Below are positions 47,317 through 59,867 of a stretch of DNA of 64,000 nt, piece after piece. Numbering within the stretch: position 1 is the stretch's first letter; the number at the start of each line of letters is the position of its first letter. Both the position numbers and the translations under genes were made by a program. This DNA is from Geosiphon pyriformis (Eukaryota; Glomeromycota; Glomeromycetes; Archaeosporales; Geosiphonaceae), in contig JAAOMT010000512.1 of assembly GCA_016748015.1 (NCBI GenBank), positions 1,223,757-1,287,756 on the forward strand. Direction: 5' to 3'. The notes under the pieces were generated by a model, which saw only the letters and a program-made list of their open reading frames with translations, did no database searches and was not told the DNA's origin.

Positions 47317-48387
47317 TTGTTCAGTAACTGAGTAGTTCTTTTCTGCTAGTGTAAAGAATTTACTGACATATGCTATGGCATGTTTTCTGCCATTTTCATT
47401 TTTCTGTAAAAGAATAGTACCAAGTTCATAGCCAGATGTATCAGTATAGAAGATGAAAGGTTGATTCAGATTTGGTTGCTTGAGAATTGGTTTAGTAACA
47501 AGTTTTTCCTTCAGAATTTCAAAAGTTTTTTGTTGATAAGTGTCCCAGTGATAATTGACATTTTTTCTGAGTAGCTGATTGAGAGGAAAGGCAATTTTGG
47601 AGAAATTTTTGATAAATTTGCGATAGTAAGAGGCCAAACCAAGAAAAGAGCATAGTTCAAGAACATTCATTAATTGTCTAATGTTTTGAACTTTTTCAAC
47701 TTTAGCTAAGTCAGGGAAGATTCCATCTTTTGTAATAAAATAACCAAAAAACTGGGTGGATTGGTGTCCAAAGAAAGATTTGATTGGGTTGATCTTAAGA
47801 CCAGCATTTCTGAGCAGGTCAAAAACCTTCTGTAAATATTCAAGATGTTCATCTTAGGTTTTTAAATATACTATTATGTTGTCCAAGTAAACCAGAACAA
47901 AGTTTTTTTTTACTAATTTAAACACTTTATTCATTAGATATTAAAAGGTAGAAGGAGCATTGGTAAGACCAAAAGACATAACTGTGAATTCATAGGTGCC
48001 ATACTTGGTAATGAAAACAGTTTTTTTTCTGCTTTCTGAATCCATCTCTATTTGTCAGAATTCAGCAGTTAAGTCAATAGTTGAGAAGAAAGCAGCACCA
48101 TTGAATTTATTTAGCATTGCATCAATTTTGAAGAGTGAGTACATGTCTCTTATAGTGACGGCATTTAATTGACAGTAGTCAACACAGAAGCATAGAGTTC
48201 CACCTTTCTTGGATACCACTACAACTGGGAAAGTCCATTCACTCTTGGTTTTTTGTATAAATCCAAGATCTTTTATCTGGTTTATTTCTTTCTTGATAAA
48301 CTCATCATTGTATTAATTGGATTAATAAGGCTTCAAATGGATGGGGCAAGTTTCTTTTGTGGTAATAGTGTGTTGTATTACATGAGT
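47317..48387 (-). pseudogene. Element P reverse transcriptase
   Basis: RT fingers to RNase H start: [62 protein letters not shown], the catalytic box YLDN (about 47880), ITKDGIFPD, and RNase H YTDTSGYELGTILLQK (open 47305-47670). It is cut at S-V-T-E-Q by element A. Several stops. Confidence 0.85.
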
Positions 48388-48768
48388 TTATCCAGGGGTA
48401 TCACTTTCTTTTAAGATCATTGGGCTATTTCTAGCCAACAGATTTTTAATGTTCACTTTTTTTTCTTTAAGGGAAGATTCTTTTTGTTCTATAACTAATA
48501 ATTGGATTTCAGGTAATTCATTCTCAAAGAACTTTTGTACTTTTTTAAGTTTTTCTCGAAGTATCAAACTAATTGGTTTCCAATCTTTGTAATAAATCAG
48601 GCAGGATTTGCATTCATCACTTGGTGAATACAAAAATTTATTACACCAATACCATGTACAAAAGCCATGCCACCAATAATTGTATTTGGCTTTTTTGCCA
48701 GGTTTTCTGTTAAAGATTTTTTTGAGGATATCATAGTAAAACCAGCAGATTAGCTTGTCATTTACCAT
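48388..48768 (-). pseudogene. Element P Cys-rich segment between protease and RT
   Basis: 126 open codons with HGFCTWYWCNKFLYSPSDEC and KSC, a possible zinc-binding cluster, then a charged helical part (REKLKKVQKFFENELPE). It takes the place that the Cys-rich plus dUTPase block has in A-C. No dUTPase motifs. Confidence 0.5.
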
Positions 48769-48948
48769 GATTTCTTTTTTATCAGCTTTAATATTGTCCA
48801 GTGGCTTGTCATTACTGGTGAAGATAGTATAGACAAGTTCAGCAGTTTCTTCTTGTTTTTCTTGATCTTTATTATTATTGCTCTCATCATCATCTGATTC
48901 ATCTAATTGTTTTTCTTCTTGGTTCTGTCGGGTTACTGGAGGAGTTGT

Positions 48949-49360
48949 TTAATGATGGCACTTAACCATAATGGGTTTCTTGCTACATCTAATGGTTAGT
49001 TCACAGAGTTCATAATCAAACAAGGCTTTAGCTTTTTTGAGCCATTCATTGTTAACTATTATGGTGTATTTTTTTGCTTCAGATACTTCCATGTCAGTTT
49101 CATTGCTGATGTTATTAATTCGGACAGGAACAGCTTTGGCTATGCTCAGACTTTTTTTTTTGTTACCATGTACATTGGTCATTGGTCTTGTGAATGATTC
49201 ATCAATTTTTCTGCCAATTGCTTCTAAAAAGTGTTTGGCAATAACACTAACAGATGATCTACTGTCCAGGATCAAATCAATAAAGTAGCCAATCACTTGG
49301 GCTTTGCAAATCAAAGAAATAACATTGCTGTTATTAGCAAGTCTAGCTTGATGAAAGTGC
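48949..49360 (-). pseudogene. Element P retropepsin
   Basis: LILDSRSSVSVIAKHFL (catalytic DSG read as DSR, a G-to-A change), NVHGNKKKSLSIAKAVPVRIN and KYTIIVNNEWLKKAKALFDYE. The upstream end (about 49320-49360) joins the gag side at 59868 in frame once element C is removed. Confidence 0.8.
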
Positions 49361-50241
49361 TATTACTCATAAAAAAGAAAACAGATATAGAAAATAGCAG
49401 ACCAATAAGAGAATAGTAGTTAGCATGTAAACACATTGCTCAGCAATGTGGAACAATGTCAAAAATCATGGCACATTGCTCAGCAATATGGAGCAATATC
49501 AGAAAACATGGCATATTGCTTAGCAATGTGAAGCAATGTTAGAAAATTAGAGCACATTGTTTAGCAATGTAAACATTGCTCAAGAAATCATAGCATATTG
49601 CTCGGGAATATGAGCAATCTCATAAAACATCAATTATGTATATATAGCAGTAATATTAAAAGTAGAAAAAGCAGAATTCTTTAGTTAGAAACCTTCTATC
49701 CACAAATATCAAATAAATAAATCATTCATCATCCAAATCCACTCTTCACTATCAACACTTCATGTTAATAGTAATTGATACTTAACCACACTGAAACAAT
49801 AGCTTTTGATCATGACTATTGACAAATACTAACTTGCACATTGCTTTGGCTTATTTCTTTATTTTTTTCTTTTATTTTCTTTTCTTGATTTTATTGTTGT
49901 ATATTAACTGATTAAGGATTAAAGTGCTAAGTAATTGACATCACGGATAGCCTAGTAAAAGACCCAGAAATAGGGATAAAATTATATATATATTAACAGA
50001 TAGCTTACCAGAAGGGCATGAATGTCAGAATAAACCAGCCACCAAGCTGAAGACAGAAATTGGGAACACAACTCACTAACCAACTACATTGACACTGAAT
50101 CTCTGTTCATTATACAAAGGACTCAACTCTAAAACCTTCAGATACAACTAATGTACCAGTAACACCAGTATTGTCAAGATATTAAGTACCAAGTTACGAA
50201 TTTGTTATTTGATTTGAGACCCCAAATAATCATCTGTAACA
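49361..50241 (+). repeat. 5' LTR of element C
   Basis: 881 bp; longer than its partner because of extra internal repeat units at 49430-49620. Confidence 0.9.
49430..49620 (+). repeat. Tandem palindromic repeats in C LTR
   Basis: About five diverged units of about 40 bp, each centred on the perfect inverted repeat attgctcagcaat (variants attgcttagcaat, attgtttagcaat). The 3' LTR keeps about three units (59137-59247). Confidence 0.8.
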
Positions 50242-50262
50242 TTTGGTGCTTCCTATAAAGTA
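50242..50262 (+). other. Primer-binding site of element C
   Basis: TTTGGTGCTTCCTATAAAG directly after the 5' LTR. Confidence 0.65.
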
Positions 50263-50303
50263 TAATTCTACAGAGAACCAGTACCATCAACAATTATCCA
50301 AAA

Positions 50304-52500
50304 GTGGCAGAATCAGAAATCATAGGGACAAACTATTTAAAATTTGCCAAATCCTTATTTCAACAGTACAGTCAACAATTAGGATTGAACAATAATCATT
50401 TCCCAACAGAATCAGTTTTTAATTTCTACATCAACAATAAAATCACAGATTGCTTAGGAGAAACAGTTAACATTGAATCAGCAAGGGAAAACTTCTATAC
50501 AGAATTATTTCAACATACTAGCTTACCAAGAAACTACAGTTTTGCACCAATTATTAGGGAAATCAATTAAACTATTGAAAGATATACACAACAACAATTC
50601 CCTATTATCTATGCAGATAAAGACAAAGAAAGATTGCAAATTTCAGCAGTAACACCAAAACAAATACAACCACCCAATTGGAAAAAAACCCAAGTTGAAT
50701 CACCCACCAATTCATCATATTATTATACATTTAGAAGTATTATCAACATCTCATCAACAAACGCATCTACATCAAATGTGACATCAATCTTTGGACACTT
50801 TCCATTTCAAAGTAAACAATAAAAAGCAGAGTTATTAGGACCATACGGCGATTACTTTGAAGGATTTAAATCGCAATTGCCAATGCCATCAGGATTCTGA
50901 TCACCACTACTGCAGCCAGATTTTGGAACCACAAGTTCCTGAGAATTAACAAAATTGAAAGAGAAACAAGAAGAAGAAAAAAAATCTGAAGATTAAGAAT
51001 TTACTTATCAGAACCCAATCCCAGAAAACCCGGAAATTGAAACTCCAAATTTTTAAATGCAGCACAATCAGAATGATTGAAACCCCAACATTAATAATCA
51101 ACAATACTTACCTTCAGGAATTGTGATCAATCCACCTCCAGCTTTACCAATCGACAAATAGCAACAACAGCCACTTCAACCACCTTAACTACTACAGCAG
51201 CCACTTCCACAGCCACAACAACAACTTCAACAACCAAACTTGGATCCAATGGCCTACACTCCAATAGCAAAACTTAAGAAATTCACTGGCAAAGAGGACA
51301 ATGCCCAAGTATGGCTTAATGACATAGAAAAAGCCATAGCGGCTAATGGATGGAATGATGTCAGAGCCATGCAAGCCATCCCATATTTTCTCTAGGATAC
51401 CACCAATTTATGGTATCAAAGCTTAGTCAACAAATCCCAAGATTTTAATGCATTTAAAATTGAGTTTTTAAGATATTTCAGCAACAATAACAGCATTAAC
51501 AGGCTAGCAAACATCTTCCCTACCATTAAACAAGAGAAAAATGAAGCAGTTACTATTTACTTAGGACACTTTCACAGAAATCTGTGCCAGATCCAAGCCA
51601 TCGATGTCAATTATTTCACAGTGGCCCAGATCTTAAATCAGTTTATTTACAGATTATGCAGCAGCATCCTGTTACACATACACCCAATACATCTTGTTGA
51701 TCTGCAAGCAGCCATTACAAATGCCAGAGATTTTAAAGCTGCTGAATTAAAAGCCAACCATGCCCAAACAGTTAATCTAGTAATGAATAAATCATCTGAA
51801 TTGGATTCCAAATTAAAACAATTTAGCAATTCCATCAATCAGAAATTAAAGGGATACTTAGCTGACAATTGCACAATTTATCAATCACCACAACAATGCA
51901 ATAATTCTGGAAACACGAATTGCTTCTAGAATCAGTCACATTCATCATCATCGACCAATTAACAATAGCAACAGGAAATACGTGTTTGCCACTATTGTGG
52001 TAAACAAGAACACCTACAAATTAATTGCCATCATTGCTTAAATAACCAATAATTGGGAAATCAATATTGAAACCCCAATCACTGGTTTCAAATTCCGAAT
52101 AACCCACCAAACTCAGAACCATATTATCAGAATTACTTACCTATGACACAGCAGCCACCTTATCAACCACCAGTATATCAAATGCCAATTTATCAACTGA
52201 CAACACCAGCAAATTATTAGCCGCAGCCACAACCCATTTATTAGCCACAGCCTCAGGTAATATATCAGCCCCAACAAATTCAAACACCATCACAGAACTT
52301 ACCTTAAAATAGAACCCAAAGGCCAAGATTGACTCAACAAAGCTGGAAATTGTCGATGGTAGTCCACCAACTGATTCCCAGTTCTTCCACACAACCAGTA
52401 AGATCTCAACAACAGAATTTGGGCACCAAGTATGCCCAACACCCAAATTTTCAGAACTATTTAAGTCTACTGATTACTCCAGAAAACACTCAACCCAATA
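50304..52500 (+). pseudogene. Element C gag
   Basis: The first frame starts at a GTG (50304), probably a former ATG (next residues AESEIIGTNYL), and carries stops from 50568. The capsid-like part at about 51249-51929 has KKFTGKEDNAQVWLNDIEKA, AANGWNDV and DFKAAELKANH. The CCHC knuckle CHYCGKQEHLQINC is at 51987-52028. A Pro/Gln-rich tail follows. Confidence 0.78.
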
Positions 52501-52589
52501 ACCCGGAAACCAACCAACACCCAACACTTACTAGCAACATTCTACCAGCTACCATCACTAAGAACAAATCACTGGATGCCATCTTCCCA

Positions 52590-52990
52590 TTTGAACTCAA
52601 AAAACCATCGAACATGCTGTTATTCAGTGGAGCCACTCTGGAAGAAAAACCCATTACTGCTATGTACACTAATGCCAAAGTTAATGGCCACTTCATCAAA
52701 CTGATCCTAGACAGTAGATCAGCTAGCAGCATTATTACAAAGCAATTCATGGACCAATTAGGTTACCAAGTTAATTGTACTGCCAGTACCAGAATCATAA
52801 CTGCCAATGGAACAACCAAAACTCCTATTGGTGAGATTGATGACTTTCTTTTTAAAGTTAATGGTATCATCATTCCCATCAAAGTTCTAGTAATGGAAGC
52901 AACCCAATATTAGACATTAGTAGGGAATAACTGGTTATCTAAAACCAATGCCATACTGAACTGGACAATGTAGGAGCTTCAACTGAGCCA
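52590..52990 (+). pseudogene. Element C retropepsin
   Basis: KLILDSRSASSIITKQFM (DSG read as DSR), ITANGTTKTPIGEIDDF and IPIKVLVMEATQY followed by TAG; then LVGNNWLSK and another TAG at an expected Gln. Confidence 0.8.
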
Positions 52991-53379
52991 AAACGGTCAA
53001 CACACACATGTACCAGCCATGTGTAGCTATTTCAAGACCACCAACTTGACAGCTTCACTTATCAAATTCAAGGAAAATAAAGAGAAACCTACCTGAGAAG
53101 TGTACCAAGTCTCTTGGGCCAACAAAGACCACAACAAGCTACTACTGATACTTTCTTGAGACAACAAAAAAAAAGGGAAGGAGAACAAAGAACTTACCTA
53201 GAATACCAGCCAAGCCTGGAAAACAAATAACAATCAAGACAAATCTGTACCCTGGGAGTGGGAAAAAACTGACAAAGGAAAAGGAAAAAAAAAGAAAGAA
53301 GAAACTACTCTTACCAGCAGCACTTACAGTTCATATGCTTATACTTCATCACAACCATCCAATTATCACTGACCAAAAC

Positions 53380-53510
53380 TGGTATGTGTTAATTGCAACA
53401 GGAAATTGTCATTAATAGGTGCATGCTGTAGTGATGACGAAAAATACTTCACTGCCACCAGATTCTACTGCCATTCATGCATCATAGAACACTTTGGATG
53501 ACTAAAACAA
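53380..53510 (+). pseudogene. Element C Cys-rich domain
   Basis: CVNCNRKLSLIGACCSDDE followed about 10 residues later by CHSCIIEHFG then TGA. Aligns with the A and B zinc-ribbon-like domain. The rest, to about 53900, is disrupted (53511-53900 has many stops). Confidence 0.55.
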
Positions 53511-53924
53511 CAAGGAAAGTAGGACAACCAATTATGTTTCACATATGGAACTATCTTGTCTGACAAAGGAATGTGAAATGACATTCCTGGATGAGGAGGG
53601 ACATGTAACAAGACATGCCAGTATACCATCTTAATAAACAACTGGGTATGCAAAGAAACTTTTATTAATGATGCCTAAAAAAAAGTGTTGTGACAATTAG
53701 AAGGATATCTCCATGATGAACATAAACTCTGGAGAATAGCATATGTGAAAACAGAAGACATGACAACCAGTGAACTACTGGAAATAAAAAACAACCCTCT
53801 ATCTTTTTCTGAACCTGAATATGTCCAAACTTTTGATGTCTTTGGCAATATTAAGGATGACCCAGAGGAATTCTACAAACATTACCAGTAATTAACACCC
53901 ACCAGAGAAAAGCAAGAACAATGC

Positions 53925-54700
53925 TTGGAAGAAATAAACACCCAATTATGTGACCACTGTTTGATTCCATATGATTTCCAGTATTGTAATGAGTGTGATC
54001 TCATTTACAATCCACCACCACGCATGATCTACACAATCCCAGAAGAAAAAGAACCAATCAACAGCTGTGCATCAGAATCGGAATCAATTTTCAATTCCAA
54101 TTCAAACTCCAACAACAATGACAATGAAAACAATGGTTCCAGCTCTGCTCTAAATAGCAACAAAAATTATGACAATTCAAACTCCAATTCAAACCCCAAA
54201 ACATTTATTGCACTTCCTGATCTCTCCAAGGAACAGGAACTTAAATGGTATAGTGATAATAATGAAGGTATCATGCCAGAATGCGCACATAATACTGATA
54301 CAGGGTTTGATCTGAGATATCCAGGAAAAGAAGCCATCAAATTGGAACCAAATTAGTGCACATGTATTGATCTCAAAATAGCTCTGAAAATTCTAGCAAC
54401 AACCATAATTCAATTAGCATCTAGGAGTAGTTTAGCGAAAAAAGAAATCAACATCAGAGAAAGAATAATTGATGTGGAATACATAGAAAATATCATTGCC
54501 ATGCTACAAAATGACTCAGAAAAGACCTATATTATAGAACCAAATGAAAAGATAGTACAGGCAATATTTTTACTTTTGGTGAAGATAGCTCAGTTAGTTT
54601 CAGTGGGAAAGAGGGAAGAATTAGGGATAACAGTAAGAGGAATACAGAGATTTGGATCCATGGGTAGAATAGATATATTAGTTAATATGGCAGAAGAAGA
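53925..54700 (+). pseudogene. Element C dUTPase domain
   Basis: CxxC start (LCDHCLIPYDFQYCNEC), an Asn/Ser low-complexity linker (54080-54200), then DTGFDLRYPGK, ASRSSLAKK, a degraded motif 3 (RIIDVEYIENI; the two Gly are Glu), and RGIQRFGSMGR. Stops at about 54355. Confidence 0.78.
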
Positions 54701-55189
54701 AATTGTTGACAAAGGAGAAATTATCTCAACCTGTCAAACAATTTCCATTCCACCATATGACCAGTATATGTTAGCCATAAAAAGAGAAGTAAGGGATCAA
54801 GCTTAATTGTTTGAAGCAGAAGCCACTATTTGTAAATCAGGGGAGATTGGACTCACTAATCTCTACATATTAGCCAAAAGCCCCAAAAACATCAAAATCT
54901 CCATCTATAATGCAACCAGAAAGGTCATTAAAATACCAAAGAGAATCATCATTGGATATTTAACCACTAAACCACATTTCAGATTTTCCACAGCTTTGCA
55001 GATATGTGAACATTACATCACAAATTATCTACAAAAGAAGTAAATATTATCTGTTCCAACCAGAACAATTGGAACAGATGAACATGGGGAATTTAGATCC
55101 ATTTCAACAGATGCAACTCAAGATGTTACTCAACAATTTCAATGACATCTTTACTAACAAAAATGAATTTGGCCAAACCAACATTATCT

Positions 55190-56467
55190 AGCATCAGATC
55201 AAGACTGGAGATGCAATGCCAATTAAACAAAGAGCATACAAAGTACCACCAGCTAGCCATAAGATCATTTGTCAAGAAATTAACTAAATGCTTGACAATG
55301 AGCTAATTCAGCCATCAATGAGTCTATGGTCATCACCAATGGTACTGGTCTGTAAGAAAAATGGGAAAATCCGTTTTTGTGTAGACTACCGAAAACTGAA
55401 TGGAGTAACAAAAGATGATAGCTATCCAATTCCAAAGATCCAAGAACTATTCAACACTTTTGGAGGAAATAAATTGTTCTCAACACTAGATTTAGATAGT
55501 AGTTACTGGCAAGTAGCCATGGATCCAACTGACAAAGAAAAAACAGTGTTCACCACAAGAGAAGAAAATTTTGAGTTTGAAGTCATGTCATTTGGCTTGA
55601 TAAATGCTCCAGCAACATTCCAACGGCTCATGAAAATTGTCTATACTAGATTACTATGGAAATCAGTAGTCGTATACTTAGATGACATCAATGTGTTCTC
55701 AAAAACATTTGATGATCATCTGCATCATCTTCAACAAGTGTTTAAAAGATTAAAAAGAGCAGGATTAAAACTAAATGCAACCAAATGTTTCTTTGAAAAA
55801 ACTGAACTCAAGTTTTTAGGACATGTAGTGAGCAAAGATGGAATCAAAACAGATCCAGACAAGATTGAAGTAGTTAAAAACTTTCTAGTACCAACCAATT
55901 TGACAGAACTAAGAGCATTTTTAGGTTTTGCAGGCTATTATCACTGTTTTATCAAAAACTTTTCAAAACTGGCTCAGCCACTTCACCATCTACAGACCAA
56001 AAATGTGAAATATGAATGGACTGAAGCTCAACAAGAAGCATTTGACACATTAAGAAGAAAGCTTATTCAAGCTCCAGTATTGATGTATTCAGATCACAAC
56101 AAACCATTTATAATCATTACTGATGCATCAGGTCAAGCATTGGGAGCAGTACTATCACAGAAAAGATCAGATGGAAGAAAACATTCAGTAGTTTATGCCA
56201 GTAAAAGCTTAAGTCTAGCTGAAAAGAACTATGGAACTCCAACACTAGAATACTTAGCTATCTATTGGGCTGTCATCAAATGGAAGGAATACTTGAGTCA
56301 AAAGTTTGAAGTATACACTGATCACAAAAGATTGACTTCAATCCAAAAACAAAAATTTGCAAACAATTACTATACCAGATAGAAAATAGAACTTTCACCA
56401 TTTAATTATACAGTACATTATAAAAAGGGAAAAGACAATAGAAATGCTGATGGACTGTCATGAATAA
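55190..56467 (+). CDS. Element C reverse transcriptase and RNase H
   Basis: The best preserved RT of the window: a single open frame of 364 codons (55288-56382). Seen: NELIQPSMSLWSSPMVLV, RFCVDYRKLNGV, KLFSTLDLDSSYWQVAMDP, MSFGLINAPATFQRLM and an intact catalytic YLDD at about 55677-55688. Then SKDGIKTDPDK, and RNase H with ITDASGQALGAVLSQK, YASKSL, T-L-E and YTDHKRL. It is then stopped by TAG at 56380 and ends KKGKDNRNADGLS-stop. Upstream codons 55190-55287 hold one stop (TAA at 55285). Confidence 0.88.
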
Positions 56468-56636
56468 GACAAATTTAAAAACATTTCAACCCAAAAATAT
56501 AACAAAAAATGAACACACAAAAATACCAACAACTTTAGTATTATATAAATACTCAATTATTCAAGAAGAAATTATCTTAAAAGAAACAAAACAACATAAA
56601 ACAACAATCAAAATATTTTATTAATCATATTATCAT

Positions 56637-57647
56637 TGTTACTGGAGGTTTTTGGTTTCTTTTCTTAAATGTTATAACTGTCTGTTGGTTGCAAATTCAC
56701 GTTTTCTAGAAGTAGTTGAACCTCCAATAACTGAATTTATCTTCAAATTATCTCTTATAATTTGAACTGTTGGACTTATAAGTAGAATGGCCAATTCCTT
56801 GCCAGTTATTTTATGTAGTTACATTGTAGTAAATGTCAACTCTTTCCCAGGAATTGCTTATCTGGAAGCTTACTAAAAATGTGTAGTTACTTTGCTGTGA
56901 AAGTCAACTCTTCTACAGAAATCTTGTCTGTAGACTACCCTAATAATTGTAATAAGAAAAGAAAAAAAAAATAAAAGAAATATAAAAGAAATAGGATTTT
57001 ATCAAGAGAAATGTTTTCTATCCAGGCCTGGAATCACTAACAGTTTACTGAAATTGGTAGCTAATCAATTTCAAAATGTTAATTGGGTTTTGGGGATTTT
57101 CCAAGTGCAATGATTAAAAAATTTGGTTTTTTTGATTTATTTGATATTTATTTATTTTTTGTGTGTAAAAATAGTCCTAAGTAATAAATCTAAAGTAAGA
57201 TATATTTTTTTAAAAAGAAAAGCTCTTCTTTTATACAACTTGTTATAGTACTAGTCTATAAACTTGCACTTTTTTTCTTTGCTCAAATTTTGGCAAACTA
57301 AAGATACATTTTAATGAACTACAAGTTATTTCACTGAACTATAGATTAATTTGGGTGAACTATTCATAATTTTGGCGAATTTTTATAAATTTTGGCAAAT
57401 TTCTTATAAATTTCAGTGAATTTCTGTAAATTTCGGCAAATTTTAGAATGTTACAAAGTTCAGGGTATTGTGTAATTTAATCATTCTATTTTCTGTTATA
57501 CTAATTGAATTATTTAATTGAATTATAATATGTGATAATTGATTAAATAATAAATGATAATTTGAAATAATATTAATATACTAATTAATTATAGGAATTA
57601 TAAAGGTAATTTCCTGCTAGTTAATAGCTAAAATTCTACTGGTAACA
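56637..57647 (-). mobile_element. Solo family-A LTR in element C
   Basis: 1,011-bp LTR in the same orientation as element A's LTRs (TGTTACTGG...GGTAACA). Flanks are TCAT and TTGT, so no convincing duplication. The integrase N-terminal and core D1/D2 region expected here is missing (see findings). Confidence 0.88.
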
Positions 57648-58275
57648 TTGTTACCATATTATCCACAAACAAATAGACTAGTCAAAAGATTTAATAGAAC
57701 ACTGTATGAAGCAATCGCCAAAATCAGTCAAGAAAACCAAGATGAATAAGATTTGTTTATACCATTAGTATTATTTGCTTATTGGACAATGAGACAAAAT
57801 ACTACACAAGCAACATTATTTGAATTGGTATATAGTAGGACAGCAACATTACCAGTTAAGAGAGAGGTCAGCACATATTTAACGGAACTAATAACAGAAG
57901 CTAATTTCCAAGAAACATTGTTGAAAAAAACATATGACCTAATGAAAACACTAGAAAACAGATGACAAAAAGCAGCTGATAATATTCAAAAGTCTCAAAA
58001 AAAACAAAAAAAATGACATGATAACCAATTACCAGATAAACCAGTTGAATTCAAGATTGGAAACAAAGTACTTCTATATTATACCAAAGTGGAAAAACAA
58101 TGGAGTGGAAAATTCAATCCCAAATGGGACGGACCATTTCACATAGAAGAAATTCTTGGAAATGGAGCTTATAAACTAAAATGGGACAACAAAATCTTAA
58201 CCAAAGCAGCACATAGTGATCTATTGAAACTATATCACCAAATAACATCATCATCTACCAATAATATTTTATAAT
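57648..58275 (+). pseudogene. Element C integrase, C-terminal part only
   Basis: Begins inside the core at YYPQTNRLVKRFNRTL (catalytic Glu read as Lys) and continues with ARTATLP-like SRTATLPVKREVS and the C-terminal KWDGPFHIEEILGNGAYKLKW. HHCC, D1 and D2 are absent. Confidence 0.8.
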
Positions 58276-58420
58276 TAGAAGTACAACAAATACTAGTTTA
58301 ACCAGATGAGATTTCACAAGGTCTGAAACCAATCATAATTATTGGACCAAACACATAAAATCAAACAATAAAAGAGTATATAAAGACACAGTATATGTGA
58401 CAAAGGCAACCAAGAAAAAT

Positions 58421-59050
58421 GGAAATACCAGATCATATTCACACCATAGCTCAACAATTATTCCAGACCTTAAGTCAACAACTTTTAGACATGAAAATTA
58501 TCATTAACAACCAAACAATTTGCTATCAAAACACCAAAAGAAAGACAAAAAATACACCATATTAGTGGTTACCAAAGAATGATAAAAATTGGTCAGATAA
58601 CATAATAGAAAAAATAAAGAACACTTTTGGGAAAATACCTATTATGGCACCAACAGAAGAACTTACAAAAGAGAATTAGAAGCAATGGACAGAACAACTT
58701 CCAATATTATACTGTTACTACCAGTTAGGTCGAAAGTTGAATATTCAAAAGTTGTATATCAACAAATCCAAGAGGATATTTAACCAAAACATAATACAGC
58801 AAATTGAAGAATTTATTGAAAAAAAGGCAAACTTAACACTACATGTCAGAACAATTTACTGACTGCACAACATATTTCAAAACTATCCAGAAATACTATT
58901 ACACTCTGACATGGAAACCATAACCATTAATCAATGGGGAAGAATGAACAATACACAAGTAGAAAATGTGAAGAACAGAGTCGAACAAACAATACTTAAA
59001 AAAGAAGTATTAGAATTAATTCAAAATAAAGATTTTAACGAAGCTCAATA
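58421..59050 (+). pseudogene. Element C ORF3
   Basis: Starts MEIPDHIHTIAQQLFQTL at 58421 and shows YYQLGRKLNIQKLYINKSK and LHNIFQNYPEILLHSDMET, aligning residue-by-residue in spacing with ORF3 of A and B, though only about a quarter of residues look alike. Stops at about 58562, 58676 and 58860. The polypurine tract (aaaaggaaaagataa) at 59053-59067 precedes the 3' LTR. Confidence 0.55.
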
Positions 59051-59067
59051 TTAAAAGGAAAAGATAA

Positions 59068-59867
59068 TATTACTCATAAAAAAAAAACAGATATAGAAAA
59101 TAGCAGACCAATAAGAGAATAGTAGTTAACACGTAAGCACATTGCTCAGCAATGTGAAGCAATGTTAGAAAATTAGGACACATTGTTCAGCAATGTGAGC
59201 ATTGCTCAAGAAATCATAGCACATCACTCAAGAATATGAGCAATCTCATAGAACATCAATTATGTATATATAGCATTAATGTTAGAAGTAGAAAAAGCAG
59301 AATTCTTTAGTTAGAAACCTTCCATTCACAAATATTAAATAAATAAATTATTCACCATCCAAATCCACTCTTCACTATCAACACTTCATGTTGATAGTAA
59401 TCAATACTTAACTATACTGGAACAATAGCTCTTGATCACAGCTATTGACAAATACTAACTTGTATATTGCCTTGGCTTATTTCTTTATTTTTATTTTTTC
59501 TTTTCTTTTCTTGATTTTATTGTTGTATATTAACTGATTAAGAATTAAAGTGCTGAGTAATTGACATCACGGATAGCCTGATAAAAGACCCAGAAATAAG
59601 GGTAAAATTATATATATATTAACAGATAGTTTACTAGAAGGACATGAATGCCAGAATAAACCAGCCACCAAGCTGAAGACAGAAATTGGGAACACAACTC
59701 ACTAACCAACTACATTGACACTGAATCTCTGTCTATTATACAAAGGACTCAACTCTAAAACCTTCAGATACAATTAATATACCAGTAACACCAGCATTGT
59801 CAAAATATTAAGTACCAAGTTACGGATTTGTTATTTGATTTGAGATTCCAAATAATCATCTGTAACA
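59068..59867 (+). repeat. 3' LTR of element C
   Basis: 800 bp; lacks about 81 bp of the tandem palindromic repeats present in the 5' LTR, otherwise closely alike. Confidence 0.9.

Larger units (their letters stand above)
49361..59867 (+). mobile_element. Ty3/Gypsy element C, level 2, opposite orientation
   Basis: LTRs 49361-50241 (881 bp) and 59068-59867 (800 bp), TATTACTC...TGTAACA, so the first base pair has lost TG (TA). Flanking 4-mers are GTGC (49357-49360) and GCAC (59868-59871), alike at two of four positions with two transitions. The P frame (T-N-K-C/H-F-H-Q-A-R) rejoins if a 4-bp duplication is assumed. Plus-strand genes: gag, PR, Cys-rich, dUTPase, RT-RH, truncated IN, ORF3. Confidence 0.88.

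Noticed and set aside
49430-49620. CRISPR-like array
   Set aside because: Units are contiguous and diverged with no unique spacers; they lie in an LTR of a eukaryotic retroelement.
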